A DNA stretch of 64,000 nucleotides from Sphingomonas tagetis (GCF_024211275.1 NZ_JAMLDX010000019.1:24014-88013), one strand, 5' to 3'. Positions 52,394-61,642 are shown, counted from the stretch's first letter. Program-made: numbers and translations. The notes: generated by a model from the sequence alone, not told the origin.

Positions 52394-53574
52394 CCAAAAC
52401 CCTTGTCGCCGGGGTCGGCATGATCCCCTTTACCAAGCCGGGCCAATCCGAGGATTGGGACGTCATGGCCGAAAAGGCGGTCCGTCTCGCGCTCGCCGAT
52501 GCCGGGGTGAGCTACGATCAGGTCCAGCAGGCTTATGCCGGCTATGTCTATGCCGATTCGACCGCGGGGCAGTCGGCGCTCTACCGCGTCGGCATCACCG
52601 GCATCCCGATCGTCAACGTCAACAACAACTGCTCGACCGGCTCGACCGCGCTGTATCTCGCGCGGCAGATGGTCGAGGCTGGCGTGGCCGATTGCGTGCT
52701 CGCGGTCGGGTTCGAGCAGATGCTGCCGGGCGCGCTCGGGATGGTGTTCGACGATCGCAAGCGCACGCTCGACCTCGCGCTCAAGCGGCAGGACGAGCTG
52801 CAGCAATATGATCCGCACGCGCCCTTCGCCGCGCAGCAATTCGGCGGCGGCGGACTCGATCACCAGGCGCGCTACGGCACCAGTGACGAGGCGTTCGGCA
52901 TGATCAGCGTCAAGGCGCGCCGCCACGCGGCGAACAACCCGATGGCGCTGTTCCGCGAGCCGATCACGCTCGAGGAAGTGATGGCGTCGAAGCATCTTTA
53001 CGGCCCGATCACGCGCTTTCAGGCGTGCCCGCCGACCTGCGGCGCGGCGGCGGCGGTGCTGGTCTCGCCGGCGTTCGCCGCGAAGCATGGTCTCGACGCC
53101 CCGGTCGAGATCGTCGCGCAGGCGCTGACCACCGACATGCCCGGCACGTTCGAAGATGGCGGGATGATGCGCGTCGTCGGCTATGACATGGCGAAGGAAG
53201 CGGCGCGGCAGGTCTACGAGGCGGCGGGCGTCGGTCCGGACGACATTCAGGCGGTCGAGCTGCACGACTGCTTCACCCCCAACGAGCTGATCTCCTACGA
53301 AGCGCTCGGCCTCACGCCCGAGGGCACCGCCGAGCAATATATCCGCGACCGGCAAAACACCTATGGCGGCAAGCACGTCACCAACCCTTCGGGCGGGCTA
53401 CTTTCCAAGGGCCATCCGCTCGGCGCGACCGGCCTCGCGCAATGCTATGAACTGACCCAGCAGCTGCGCGGCAATGCGGACAGGCGGCAGGTCGAAGGCG
53501 CGCGGTTCGGGCTGCAGCACAATGTCGGTCTGGGCGGCGCGTGCGTCGTCACCTTGTTCGGCCGCGCGGCATGA
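52390..53574 (+). CDS. SCP2-type thiolase (lipid-transfer protein family)
   Basis: 394 residues of the thiolase superfamily, SCP-x branch. The active-site Cys is in NNNCSTGSTALYLARQMVEA; AVELHDCFTPNELISYEAL and GGLLSKGHPLGATGLAQ carry the other catalytic His and Cys regions. These enzymes cleave branched or ring-bearing 3-ketoacyl-CoA, as in sterol side-chain breakdown. The start is TTG 52390, overlapping the esterase stop (TTGA). It implies that the compound is oxidised to a 3-keto acyl-CoA. Confidence 0.87.
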   Translation: MTKTLVAGVGMIPFTKPGQSEDWDVMAEKAVRLALADAGVSYDQVQQAYAGYVYADSTAGQSALYRVGITGIPIVNVNNNCSTGSTALYLARQMVEAGVADCVLAVGFEQMLPGALGMVFDDRKRTLDLALKRQDELQQYDPHAPFAAQQFGGGGLDHQARYGTSDEAFGMISVKARRHAANNPMALFREPITLEEVMASKHLYGPITRFQACPPTCGAAAAVLVSPAFAAKHGLDAPVEIVAQALTTDMPGTFEDGGMMRVVGYDMAKEAARQVYEAAGVGPDDIQAVELHDCFTPNELISYEALGLTPEGTAEQYIRDRQNTYGGKHVTNPSGGLLSKGHPLGATGLAQCYELTQQLRGNADRRQVEGARFGLQHNVGLGGACVVTLFGRAA

Positions 53575-54386
53575 GCAAGCTCGACGGCAAGGTCGCGATC
53601 ATCTCCGGCAGCGGGCGCGGGATCGGCCGGGCGACAGCGCTCAAGCTGGCGTCGGAAGGCGCGGCGGTCGTCGTCAACGATCTCGACGAGGCGCCCGCGA
53701 ACGAGACTGTCGCGACGATCATGACGGCGGGCGGGCGCGCGGTCGCCTGCGTCGGCAACGTCACGGCCGAGGATTTCGGCACGCGCTTCGTCCAGACCGC
53801 GCTCGACGCGTTCGGCGGGCTCGACATCATCATCAACAATGCCGGCCATACCCGCGACGGCGTGATCCATCGCCAGTCCGACGAGCAGTTCCAGGCGATG
53901 CTCGACGTCCATGTCACCGCGCCGTTCCGTATCCTGCGCGCCGCCGCCGATCCGATCCGCCGCATGGCTCAGGCCGAAGCGGAACAAGGCATCGAACGCG
54001 TCCGCAAGGTCGTCAACATCTCCTCCATCTCGGGCACCAACGGCAATCCCGGCCAGGTCAATTATTCATCGGCCAAGGCCGCGCTGGTCGGGATGACCAA
54101 GACGCTCAGCAAGGAATGGGGCCGCTACAAGGTGTGCGTGAACTGCGTCGCCTTCGGGCTGATCGGCACGCGCCTCACCCAGCCCGACGCAGTCGTCGAG
54201 ATCGAAGGGCAGCCGGCCCAGACGGGCATGCCGGCGCATGCGCTCGAGCGGTTCCGCACCGCCGTGCCGCTCGGCCGTGAGGGCACGCCGGAAGAGGCAG
54301 CGGGGAGCATCTACCTGCTGTGCATTCCGGAGAGCGACTATGTCAGCGGGCAGGTATTGCTCGTCGCCGGGGGCATGAACCTGTGA
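53571..54386 (+). CDS. short-chain dehydrogenase (3-hydroxyacyl-CoA type)
   Basis: 271 residues. The cofactor motif is SGSGRGIGRA, with INNAGHTRDG, Ser in NISSISGTNG and NYSSAK (Tyr-x3-Lys). The HTRDGVIHRQSDEQFQAMLD and AFGLIGTRL blocks resemble the dehydrogenase part of peroxisomal multifunctional enzyme type 2 and related 3-hydroxyacyl-CoA dehydrogenases. It would supply the 3-keto group for the thiolase just upstream, with which it overlaps by ATGA. Confidence 0.85.
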   Translation: MSKLDGKVAIISGSGRGIGRATALKLASEGAAVVVNDLDEAPANETVATIMTAGGRAVACVGNVTAEDFGTRFVQTALDAFGGLDIIINNAGHTRDGVIHRQSDEQFQAMLDVHVTAPFRILRAAADPIRRMAQAEAEQGIERVRKVVNISSISGTNGNPGQVNYSSAKAALVGMTKTLSKEWGRYKVCVNCVAFGLIGTRLTQPDAVVEIEGQPAQTGMPAHALERFRTAVPLGREGTPEEAAGSIYLLCIPESDYVSGQVLLVAGGMNL

Positions 54387-55846
54387 CCGACGCCGCCGCG
54401 CGCCTTCGCCAGACGCCGGTCGGCGCGCGATTCAAGCTGCTCTACGGCTCGGGCGGCATGATCGATGGGATCACCGCAGGCTCGCTCACTTATTTTCTGC
54501 TCTTCTACCTCACCACAGTGTGCGGGCTGTCGGGAACGGCGGCCGGCACGACCCTGCTCGTCGGGCTGTTGATCGATGCGGTGGCCGATCCGCTGATCGG
54601 GCTGATCAGCGACAACACGCGCTCCAAATGGGGGCGTCGCTATCCCTATCTGCTGTACGGTTCGGTCCCGCTGGCGTTGCTGTTTGGTCTGCTTTTCTCG
54701 ATCCCGAGCTGGCTGAGCGGCACGGGCCTGCTGCTCTATGCCGGCCTGATCGCGATGCTGCTGCGGCTGTGCCTTTCGGTGTTCATGCTGCCGCATGTCG
54801 CGGTCGGCGCGGAAGTCACCGACGACTATGTCGAGCGGTCGAGCATCGTCAGCTACCGCATCTGCTTCAACATGCTCGGCACGTTTCTCGCGATCGGCCT
54901 CGGCCTCGGCGTGTTCATGGCCGGCACCGACGGGCTGCTCCAGCGCGACGCCTATGTTCCGTTCGGCTGGGTCTGCGCGGCGCTCATCGCGGCGTCGGGG
55001 CTGACCGCGGCGTTCGCGACCAAGACTGTGCTGCCCCGGCTGCACGCGCCGGCGCCGGGCATTGGCGCGACGATCCCCCGCTTCGCGCGCGAGCTGGGCG
55101 AGATGTTCCGCAACCGATCGTTCGTCGTGCTGTTCGTCGCTGTGGCAGCGTTCTTCGTGGCGCAGGGCGCGGCGGGGGCACTGGCGCTCTATCTCAACCG
55201 CTATTTCTGGAACCTCTCGACCGAAGCGGTGCAGCTGGTGCTGGTCGGCGCGACGCTTGGACCCTTCGTCGGCGCGCCGCTCACCGCGCTGCTCGCCCGC
55301 ATCTTCGAAAAGAAGACACTGGCGATCGCTAATTTCCTGGCCTTTGTGGTCACCCAAGCCTGGCCGCCGCTCGCGCATATGGCGGGTGTTCTCGACCCCG
55401 CGGATTCGCTGGTGGTCCCCATCCTGCTGTTCAACGCAGTGTGTTCGGGCGCGGCGCTGGTCGGCGTGGCGATCAGCGGCCAGTCGATGATGGCGGACGC
55501 GACCGACGAGCACGAACATCGCTTTGGGGTCCGGCGTGAGGCTCTGTTCTTCTCAGGGCTTACGCTGGCGGTGAAGGCCGCCAGCGGCGTGGGCGGGTTC
55601 ATCGCCGGCGTCGCGCTCGACGTGATCCAATTCCCGACTGCCGCCGCCGCGAAGGGCGGCGAGCTGTCGCTGGCGCCCGAACTGATCCGTAACCTGGGGC
55701 TGGTCGCCGGCCCCCTGCCCGCCACCATCACGCTGATCGCGCCGCTGGCGCTGCTGGGGTACACGCTCTCGCGGCAACGCCACATGGCGATCCTGTCGGA
55801 TCTTGCCAAACGACCGGCCGCCGCAGCGGTTGAAGCGAAAGCATGA
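54383..55846 (+). CDS. MFS transporter, GPH:cation symporter type
   Basis: 487 residues with twelve predicted membrane helices. It opens with FKLLYGSGGMIDGITAGSLT and has DAVADPLIGLISDNTRSKWG and RRYPYLL, the first-loop signature of the MelB-like glycoside-pentoside-hexuronide symporters. The family moves sugars and also steroid- or glucuronide-like compounds. GTG 54383 overlaps the previous stop (GTGA). As last gene of the operon it should carry the receptor's ligand across the inner membrane. Confidence 0.83.
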   Translation: MTDAAARLRQTPVGARFKLLYGSGGMIDGITAGSLTYFLLFYLTTVCGLSGTAAGTTLLVGLLIDAVADPLIGLISDNTRSKWGRRYPYLLYGSVPLALLFGLLFSIPSWLSGTGLLLYAGLIAMLLRLCLSVFMLPHVAVGAEVTDDYVERSSIVSYRICFNMLGTFLAIGLGLGVFMAGTDGLLQRDAYVPFGWVCAALIAASGLTAAFATKTVLPRLHAPAPGIGATIPRFARELGEMFRNRSFVVLFVAVAAFFVAQGAAGALALYLNRYFWNLSTEAVQLVLVGATLGPFVGAPLTALLARIFEKKTLAIANFLAFVVTQAWPPLAHMAGVLDPADSLVVPILLFNAVCSGAALVGVAISGQSMMADATDEHEHRFGVRREALFFSGLTLAVKAASGVGGFIAGVALDVIQFPTAAAAKGGELSLAPELIRNLGLVAGPLPATITLIAPLALLGYTLSRQRHMAILSDLAKRPAAAAVEAKA

Positions 55847-55878
55847 GCGCGGCGCCTCACCACACCGGCCTCTGAGTG

Positions 55879-56799
55879 CTATCCCCGCGGCCGTACCGCG
55901 ACCTCAGGTGTTTCAACCAGACTATCCGCCGGGACGTCACGGCGCAGCCAGATATTGCCGCCGATCCACGACCGCGCCCCGACCGTGATCGGCCCGAGCA
56001 GCACCGCGCCGGCGAAGATGACGACATCGTCACCGATCGCGGGGTGGCGCCGCGCCTGCGGCTCACCCGCATGCGCCGCGCCCGCTTCAAGCGGCGCTCC
56101 GCCGAGTGTCACGCCCTGATAGATGCGCACGCGATCGCCGATCACCGCGGTTTCGCCGATGACGATGCCGGTGCCGTGATCGATGAAGAAGCTGTGGCCG
56201 ATGCGGGCGCCCGGGTGAATGTCGATGCCGGTCTGGGCGTGTGCGATTTCGGCGATGATGCGGGCGACCAGCGGCGCGCCGAGGCGGTGAAGCCGGTGCG
56301 CGATGCGGTGATGGACGATCGCTTCGAGCGAAGGATAGGTCAGCAGTATCTCGTCGACGCTGCGTGCAGCGGGATCGTTGGCGTAGCCCGCCTCGATATC
56401 CACATCCAGCGCGCGGCGCAGGTCGGGCAGGTCGGCGGCGAAGATGCCGATCAGCCGCTCCGCCTCCTGCCCCTCCTCGGCGCTATCGATCCCTGGCCGT
56501 GCGATACGCAGCTCGAGCGCGATCTGCGCGGCCAGCTGCGACAGAGCGGATTCGAGCGTCGCCTCGACCCAGCGATCCTCGTTGCCCGCTGTGAGCTCGG
56601 GCGGACCGAGGCGCAGCGGGAACAGCACCGCACCCAGCTCGCGCATGATCCGCGCGAGATCGCGACGCGAGGGAAACTCGATCCCCCGCCCGCCGCTGCG
56701 GGCATGGCGCGCCCGCCAATCGCGGCGCGCCTGCCGTAATTCGCCGAATACGATGTCGAGTTCCTGCGGAAAGGCGATGATCTGGGGCGAGGCATTCAT
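55879..56799 (-). CDS. epsC: serine O-acetyltransferase
   Basis: 306 residues of the CysE/EpsC type. The left-handed beta-helix begins at AQTGIDIHPGARIGHSFFID and continues HGTGIVIGETAVIGDRVRIY, then QGVTLGG, HPAIGDDVVIFAGAVLLGPI and WIGGNIWL. His in DIHPG and HGTG are the catalytic pair. It makes O-acetylserine from serine and acetyl-CoA for cysteine synthesis. The longer, helical N-terminal region is that of the EpsC subgroup. GGAGATGCCGC precedes the ATG. No cysteine-synthase gene is next to it. Confidence 0.88.
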   Translation of the reverse strand: MNASPQIIAFPQELDIVFGELRQARRDWRARHARSGGRGIEFPSRRDLARIMRELGAVLFPLRLGPPELTAGNEDRWVEATLESALSQLAAQIALELRIARPGIDSAEEGQEAERLIGIFAADLPDLRRALDVDIEAGYANDPAARSVDEILLTYPSLEAIVHHRIAHRLHRLGAPLVARIIAEIAHAQTGIDIHPGARIGHSFFIDHGTGIVIGETAVIGDRVRIYQGVTLGGAPLEAGAAHAGEPQARRHPAIGDDVVIFAGAVLLGPITVGARSWIGGNIWLRRDVPADSLVETPEVAVRPRG

Positions 56800-56956
56800 T
56801 GCGGCATCTCCATCGCCTGAAATCGGTCAACCGTGCAGCGGGACAGGCGGGCTCATCATCCACTTGTTGACTGGGAATTGGATCGAAGAAATGATCAGCC
56901 GCGTTCAAGCCGAGCTTGGCTGCTGCGCGAAGGCGGCGCGTGATGGGAGAGGTCCG

Positions 56957-57148
56957 ATGGGTGCTGCGAACTGGCCCGAAGCCGCGAACCGCCGATTGCG
57001 CGCCTTTCTCTGGAAAGGCTGGCCGCTCCGCGAGGTGGCGGCCGCGCTGGGCCGCTCGGACGCGGACGTTGCAAGCCAGATGCAGCGGCTGGGCATCGTC
57101 CGGCGTGGTACCGCGCAGTCGGCTATTCCGAGACGTTCGCGCCCGTAA
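56957..57148 (+). CDS. small helix-turn-helix-like protein
   Basis: 63 residues from ATG 56957, just after GGGAGAGG. RRLRAFLWKGWPLREVAAAL and GRSDADVASQMQRLGIVRR form two helices spaced like a homeodomain/GcrA-type DNA-binding unit. It may be a small regulator. ATG 56891 is an in-frame alternative that adds 22 residues. Its 3' end overlaps the convergent DUF2939 gene by 26 bp. Confidence 0.55.
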   Translation: MGAANWPEAANRRLRAFLWKGWPLREVAAALGRSDADVASQMQRLGIVRRGTAQSAIPRRSRP

Positions 57149-57653
57149 CCCTTGCCGGAATTTCGGCGAGCGGGACCGTCGCGCAGTCGAATTCATAGGC
57201 GCAGGCATTGAATTGAACGACGCGCGTCACGCGCCAGCGGCTGAACGGGCTGTCGCGTTCCAGCGTCAGGATCACCTCATGCACCTGCCTCGCGTCCCAG
57301 AAGATCGCCATCGCGCTGTTCAAGCTCTTGTACCGCACCTGATAGAGGCGGGTATGATCGACGCTGGCGGTCGAAAGCGGGGCTTTGGCGGGACGCTGCT
57401 GCGGGAGCCAGCCATGCAGCAGCAGCTGCGCGAAGCTCTGGCCGCTGAGTCCGTTTCTGGCTGCACGCTGCAAGTCGCCGGAAAGCTGTGCGTTCACGCG
57501 TGGGAAATCGACCCGAGCGGCGATGCGTTGCGAACCGCCGGGTGCTTCCGCCGACGCACGGAGCCGTTTCGCGACGTTGGCGGGCGCCGAATAGGCCCAC
57601 CAGCCAAGCACGAGCGCGGCGGCGAACACCAACAGCTTCCACCGCCGCCGCAT
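57123..57653 (-). CDS. DUF2939 membrane-anchored protein
   Basis: 176 residues. A single membrane helix opens the protein (LLVFAAALVLGWWAYSAP), and the rest lies outside. DFPRVNAQLSGDLQRAARN is the hallmark of DUF2939, followed by VRYKSLNSAMAIFWDARQ and LTLERDSPFSRWRVTRVV. Function unknown. I start at ATG 57653; GTG 57674 would overlap the molybdoenzyme stop (GTGA) and add seven residues. It is the last gene of the envelope-oxidation run and is probably translated together with it. Confidence 0.75.
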   Translation of the reverse strand: MRRRWKLLVFAAALVLGWWAYSAPANVAKRLRASAEAPGGSQRIAARVDFPRVNAQLSGDLQRAARNGLSGQSFAQLLLHGWLPQQRPAKAPLSTASVDHTRLYQVRYKSLNSAMAIFWDARQVHEVILTLERDSPFSRWRVTRVVQFNACAYEFDCATVPLAEIPARVTGANVSE

Positions 57654-57670
57654 CCAGACCCCCGCCTCGT

Positions 57671-58450
57671 TCACGCGCCCGCCGCCGACCAGGTGCGGCC
57701 TTTCGACGCGTAGGAGCTGCCGAAGCCTGTGCCGTCGCCGAATGTGTCGAGGTTCTCCAGCGCGACGATGCGCTTGATCCCCTTGATCCACTTGTAGCCG
57801 TAATGCAGCGGCATCGTCAGCCGCAACGGCATGCCGCGCGTCCACGACACCGGCGTGCCGGGGAATTCGTCATAGGCGAGGATCGTCTGCGGGTGGAACG
57901 CGTCGAACAGGTCGATCGAATCCCAGCCATTATCGTACCAGCTCTCAAAGCCGATATAGCGGATGTTCGGCCCCAGCCCGACCAACGCCAGCAGGTCGCG
58001 CAGCGGCACGCCGGTATAGGGGCTGATGCTGGAATAGCCGTTGATGCAGTGCCGCGCGATGATCTGGGTCTTGCGTGGCAATTGCGCGAGTTCTGCCAAC
58101 GAAAGCGTGGCCGGCTTGAGCACCCCGTCCACCGGCAGCCGCCAGTCGCGGAATTTCGAGCCGATGTGCCGGATCAGCTCGGGGTCCGCGGGGGCGTCAT
58201 TCTTCCAGTTGTCGACCTTGGTGATCGCCGAGACGGGATATTCCGGCACCAGCGTCTTGTGGGTCAGGAACAGCCGGCTGCCGGCATGGGTCAGCCCCTC
58301 CGCCAAGCCCGTCAGGCTGCCGATATTGGGCGGCAGCTGAAAGCTCAGCCCGCGCGCCGCCAGCAGCGCGCCCGCGCCGGCGGCGAGCGCCACGCCGCCG
58401 CCCGCCACGAGCTGGCGGCGGGAGAGTCCGCGGATGGTGTCGTCGGCCAT
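57671..58450 (-). CDS. Tat-exported molybdopterin-dependent oxidoreductase (sulfite oxidase/MsrP-like)
   Basis: 259 residues with a twin-arginine signal (GLSRRQLVAGGGVALAAG) and the sulfite-oxidase-type molybdopterin fold: DWRLPVDG, LAELAQLPRKTQIIARHCIN (the Cys is the likely Mo ligand), GYSSISPYTGVPLRDLLA, WYDNGWDSIDLFDAFHPQTI, and GMPLRLTMPLHYGYKWIKGI. It differs from MsrP in the Cys region (RHCINGYSSI), so a methionine-sulfoxide substrate is not assured. The enzyme acts in the periplasm. The gene begins two bases after the cytochrome b stop, and that cytochrome is its probable electron partner. Confidence 0.85.
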   Translation of the reverse strand: MADDTIRGLSRRQLVAGGGVALAAGAGALLAARGLSFQLPPNIGSLTGLAEGLTHAGSRLFLTHKTLVPEYPVSAITKVDNWKNDAPADPELIRHIGSKFRDWRLPVDGVLKPATLSLAELAQLPRKTQIIARHCINGYSSISPYTGVPLRDLLALVGLGPNIRYIGFESWYDNGWDSIDLFDAFHPQTILAYDEFPGTPVSWTRGMPLRLTMPLHYGYKWIKGIKRIVALENLDTFGDGTGFGSSYASKGRTWSAAGA

Positions 58451-58452
58451 GT

Positions 58453-59250
58453 CTACCTCGGAAGCCTGTACCAGCCCGTGATCATCGAGCGGATGTTGTT
58501 GCGGAACCCCGACAGCACGACCATCGCCAGATGCACGAGGATGAACGCCGCCACCACGAGCGAGCAGGCGAAGTGGATCGTGCGCATGGTCTGCCGCCCG
58601 CCGAACACGTCCTTGAACCAGGGCATGCCGGCATCCATCCACGGCAGCAGCCCGAAGCCGGTCAGCAGTTGAAGCGGCAACACGACGAAGATGATCGTGA
58701 GGTAGGTGTATTTCTGTATGAGGTTGTACGAGCGCGCTTCGCCCCCCTTGTGGAAGCGCAGCCGGACGTGGTCCCAAAAATCGCGGGCGAACTTGCGCCA
58801 CGACAGGTCACGCCGCGAGGGGCGGAGCAGCGTGCGGAACCGCCCGCTCGCCAACCCCGCGGCGAGATAGACCAGCCCGTTGAACAGGAACAGCCAGGCG
58901 AAGAAGATGTGATCGCGCACGCGGGTCGGGTTGCGCACGTAAACCTCTGCCGTGCCGAGGAAATCGGCCATGGCGGGTAGCTTCTCGCGCAGGTCCACCC
59001 ATGGCACTTGCGGAACGTGCAGGATCGACGGGTAGGGATCGCGCGCCGCGCCGTTGATCTCCTCGATCCCCGCCCCCCAATCCTGCCCGGCATCGCCCAG
59101 ATAAAGCGGCGCATGAAGCTGGGTGATGCCGAAGCCGGTGAAGATCAGCGCGAAGATGAAGAAGGCGTTGAGCCAGTGCGTTACGCGCACTGCCCGGCCG
59201 TGCCGGTAAATCGCCTCTTGCGGTGGCGCTTCGGGTTCAACGGCCTGCAT
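58453..59250 (-). CDS. membrane cytochrome b (b561/YedZ-type)
   Basis: 265 residues with four or five membrane helices and candidate haem ligands His in VRVTHWLNAFFIFALIF, IFFAWLFLFNGLVYLAAGL and TIHFACSLVVAAFILVHLAM. It belongs to the dihaem cytochrome b family that links quinone to periplasmic enzymes. The ATG overlaps the stop of the FAD-enzyme gene by one base (TGATG). Between the first helices a periplasmic loop of about 90 residues is longer than in plain b561 proteins. Confidence 0.83.
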   Translation of the reverse strand: MQAVEPEAPPQEAIYRHGRAVRVTHWLNAFFIFALIFTGFGITQLHAPLYLGDAGQDWGAGIEEINGAARDPYPSILHVPQVPWVDLREKLPAMADFLGTAEVYVRNPTRVRDHIFFAWLFLFNGLVYLAAGLASGRFRTLLRPSRRDLSWRKFARDFWDHVRLRFHKGGEARSYNLIQKYTYLTIIFVVLPLQLLTGFGLLPWMDAGMPWFKDVFGGRQTMRTIHFACSLVVAAFILVHLAMVVLSGFRNNIRSMITGWYRLPR

Positions 59251-61178
59251 CAGATCATCGCCATGACCTGCCCCGCCGCACGATAGGCCTCGTGCATGCC
59301 ATGCGCCATCTGCATCGATCCATTGAGTTCGGAATGGGCGAAGGTAATGCGGCCATGGGGCTTGCGGATCACGTCCGAGGGCGGCGGCTGATCGTCCTTG
59401 CCGAAATAAAAGCCCGGCTGCGGCGAGCAATAGGCGTGGCCCCAGCGGTTGAGGATAATGCCCGCGATGTCCCGCGCGTCGAAGCCGGTGGCGCCGAACA
59501 TATCGGCGAGCTGCTGGCGGATCTGCTTCTCGAATTCGGCGTAGGTCGTGGCGAACAGCTGCTGCCGCGCCGCCGGGCCCTGCGCCGTGGCTGGCAGATC
59601 GGGCCGCAGGAACGGGATGTAGAAGGTCAGCACAGTCGGATCGTCGGGCGTAAACGGCTTCTCCCCGCCAAACGCGACATTGCGACGGATGCCGACCTGC
59701 CAGCCCAGCGCGCCGAACGCGCGCGCATTGGCGAAACCGAGCTTGTCGAAGAACCGCCAGTGGCGCAGCGCGACATTGGCGATCATCACCGGTGCGTGAT
59801 GATATTGGGCATAAGCCGCGCGGTGGCCATCGCTCATGTCGGTGACGATGTTGCGATTGACCCACCCGCCCGACGCCATGACCACGGCCTTTGCCCGCAC
59901 GCGGCGCAATTTGCCGTCGCGGACATAGGAGACGATCACCGACTCTGCGCTGGCCGGATCGCCGTCGTGGCGCATGTCCATCGCCGTCGCGCTCAGGCGG
60001 ATGCGCACGCGTCCGCCGGGCCGGTCGAGCTTCTTGAAGTCGATCGGACCCGTGGCGATGCCGGCAAGGTCGCCCTTGCCGCCGATCGCGCCCGGGATGA
60101 TCCGCTGGAGCATCGTGCGCAGGAACACGGTGTTGCCGCCGGGGAAGGACACGACGCTGATATCGGCAGGGGGCTTGGGCTTCTCGCCGGGCTTGGGCGG
60201 CAGCGTGGTGCCGGACAGGCCAAGCTTGTGACCGGCATAGGCCGAGATAGCATTGCTGCCGACACCGAAATTGCCGACCGCGATGTAGGGGTCGATATAG
60301 TCGCGCACTTCCTTCCCATAACGCAACTTGTCCAGCAGGTCGGCATAAGTGATCGTGTCGAGCCAGCGCTCCGCATCGGGCGTCTTGCCCAGCACATCGC
60401 GGCGGTTCTGGACGTAATCGTCCAGCTCCTTCTGCACCGCCGCGGGCCAGTGGGTGTTCGCGAACGCCACCTTGGTCGGGTCTTTCGCCCAGCCCTTCCC
60501 GGCGAAATGATAGCCGGTGGCGAATTCCTTTTCCGCACCCGGAAACATCGGGTCGAAATGATAGTCGGGCAGATTATAGCGCTCCGCCCCGCCGCCGAGC
60601 GGCTCGCGCTCGAACTTCGTCGGGAGGCCGAACTCGCGATAATAGTCGGTGAAAACATCGTAATAGCCGTTGCCAAAACTGCCACGGACATAGCCGGGAT
60701 GCGGCACGATCGAACCGTTCGATCCCTGCGGCGCGACGAGCCGGCGGCCGTCGACGTCGAACTCGTTCTGCTTGGCCTCGCCGCCGATCATCGGGTGGTT
60801 GTCGAGCAACAGGCACGTCTTGCCCGCCGGCGCGCGCTTGTTGAACTCATAGGCCGCGGTCATGCCCGAGAAACCGCCGCCGACCACGACCAGGTCGACT
60901 TCCTCGTCGACCGGCTGTTTGGCGGGATCAGGATAGCGGCGGTCGCGAATGCCGTGCGCCGCGTCAACCACCGCGTGGGTGTTGCCGTTCGACCAGGCAT
61001 AGTCCCCCACCCCGCCATAGCCGGTCCAGGGCGAACCCGACGGCGCGAGCGCGGCTGCGGCGTCACCCTGCGCGCCGCCGCCGCAGCCCGCGAGCAACGC
61101 CGCGCCCCCCGCGGCGAGCGTGCCGTTGAAGAAGTCGCGACGCGTGATCGCGCCGGTCAGGCCGAGCGGGTCGGTCAC
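59250..61178 (-). CDS. Tat-exported FAD-dependent oxidoreductase, spermidine dehydrogenase-like
   Basis: 642 residues. The N terminus has a twin-arginine signal (TRRDFFNGTLAAGGAALLAG) ending in LLAGC, so it may be an exported lipoprotein. The dinucleotide motif follows in VDLVVVGGGFSGMTAAYEF, with LLLDNHPMIGGEAKQNEF. This order, including TRRDF and LxLDNHxxxGGxAKxNEF, is that of Pseudomonas/Citrobacter spermidine dehydrogenase and relatives. GTG 61178 overlaps the upstream stop (GTGA). It probably oxidises an amine or alcohol in the periplasm and passes electrons to the cytochrome b encoded next. Confidence 0.75.
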   Translation of the reverse strand: MTDPLGLTGAITRRDFFNGTLAAGGAALLAGCGGGAQGDAAAALAPSGSPWTGYGGVGDYAWSNGNTHAVVDAAHGIRDRRYPDPAKQPVDEEVDLVVVGGGFSGMTAAYEFNKRAPAGKTCLLLDNHPMIGGEAKQNEFDVDGRRLVAPQGSNGSIVPHPGYVRGSFGNGYYDVFTDYYREFGLPTKFEREPLGGGAERYNLPDYHFDPMFPGAEKEFATGYHFAGKGWAKDPTKVAFANTHWPAAVQKELDDYVQNRRDVLGKTPDAERWLDTITYADLLDKLRYGKEVRDYIDPYIAVGNFGVGSNAISAYAGHKLGLSGTTLPPKPGEKPKPPADISVVSFPGGNTVFLRTMLQRIIPGAIGGKGDLAGIATGPIDFKKLDRPGGRVRIRLSATAMDMRHDGDPASAESVIVSYVRDGKLRRVRAKAVVMASGGWVNRNIVTDMSDGHRAAYAQYHHAPVMIANVALRHWRFFDKLGFANARAFGALGWQVGIRRNVAFGGEKPFTPDDPTVLTFYIPFLRPDLPATAQGPAARQQLFATTYAEFEKQIRQQLADMFGATGFDARDIAGIILNRWGHAYCSPQPGFYFGKDDQPPPSDVIRKPHGRITFAHSELNGSMQMAHGMHEAYRAAGQVMAMI

Positions 61179-61642
61179 TTGCGCGCCTTCTTCTCGGCGC
61201 GCAGCCGGTCGATCTCGGCGATCCATGAGGCCGGGCTCATTGGTCCTTTCGCATCGAAATGGATATGCTCCGCCATCTGCTCGCGGATCTCGACATAATA
61301 GAGCGCGCCGCTGGCGAGGCCGAGCTGCTTCGCCTTGGCCGCCATCGCCGCCTCCTGCGCCGGCGTCGGCTTGGGGCGGGCGGGCTTGTAGAGCAGCACG
61401 TCCCAATCCTCGCCGCCCTCATGCAGGAACATCTGGTAGAGCGGCTGCCCACCAGCGCGGCTGACCTCGTCCCAATCGGCGAGGCTGCGGATGAAGTCCT
61501 CGGTCTTGCCCGGTGCGAGGCGGAACATCTCGAAACTCGGCGGCACCATCTCGACCTTGGCCGGTTCGGCGGGGGCCGGCTTGTCCTGCGCCAGTGCGGG
61601 GACCGAGAGGGCGAGCAACGCAGCGGATAACCTCAAGAGCAT
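61175..61642 (-). CDS. small exported protein of the FAD-enzyme operon
   Basis: 155 residues with a signal peptide (MLLRLSAALLALSVPALAQ). The mature domain reads FEMFRLAPGKTEDFIRSLAD, WDEVSRAGGQPLYQMFLHEG and GEDWDVLLYKPA, which is like a small ferredoxin-fold (dimeric alpha-beta barrel) domain. It lies between the receptor and the FAD enzyme and overlaps the latter by four bases, as an accessory subunit would. It is 58 bp downstream of the receptor stop. No function can be assigned from sequence alone. Confidence 0.65.
   Translation of the reverse strand: MLLRLSAALLALSVPALAQDKPAPAEPAKVEMVPPSFEMFRLAPGKTEDFIRSLADWDEVSRAGGQPLYQMFLHEGGEDWDVLLYKPARPKPTPAQEAAMAAKAKQLGLASGALYYVEIREQMAEHIHFDAKGPMSPASWIAEIDRLRAEKKARK

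Noticed and set aside
59223..61298. A 691-codon plus-strand open frame opposite the FAD-enzyme gene.
   Set aside because: It is the antisense shadow of a strongly supported gene; its composition (Arg, His, Val rich, no motifs) is typical of GC-rich reverse frames.
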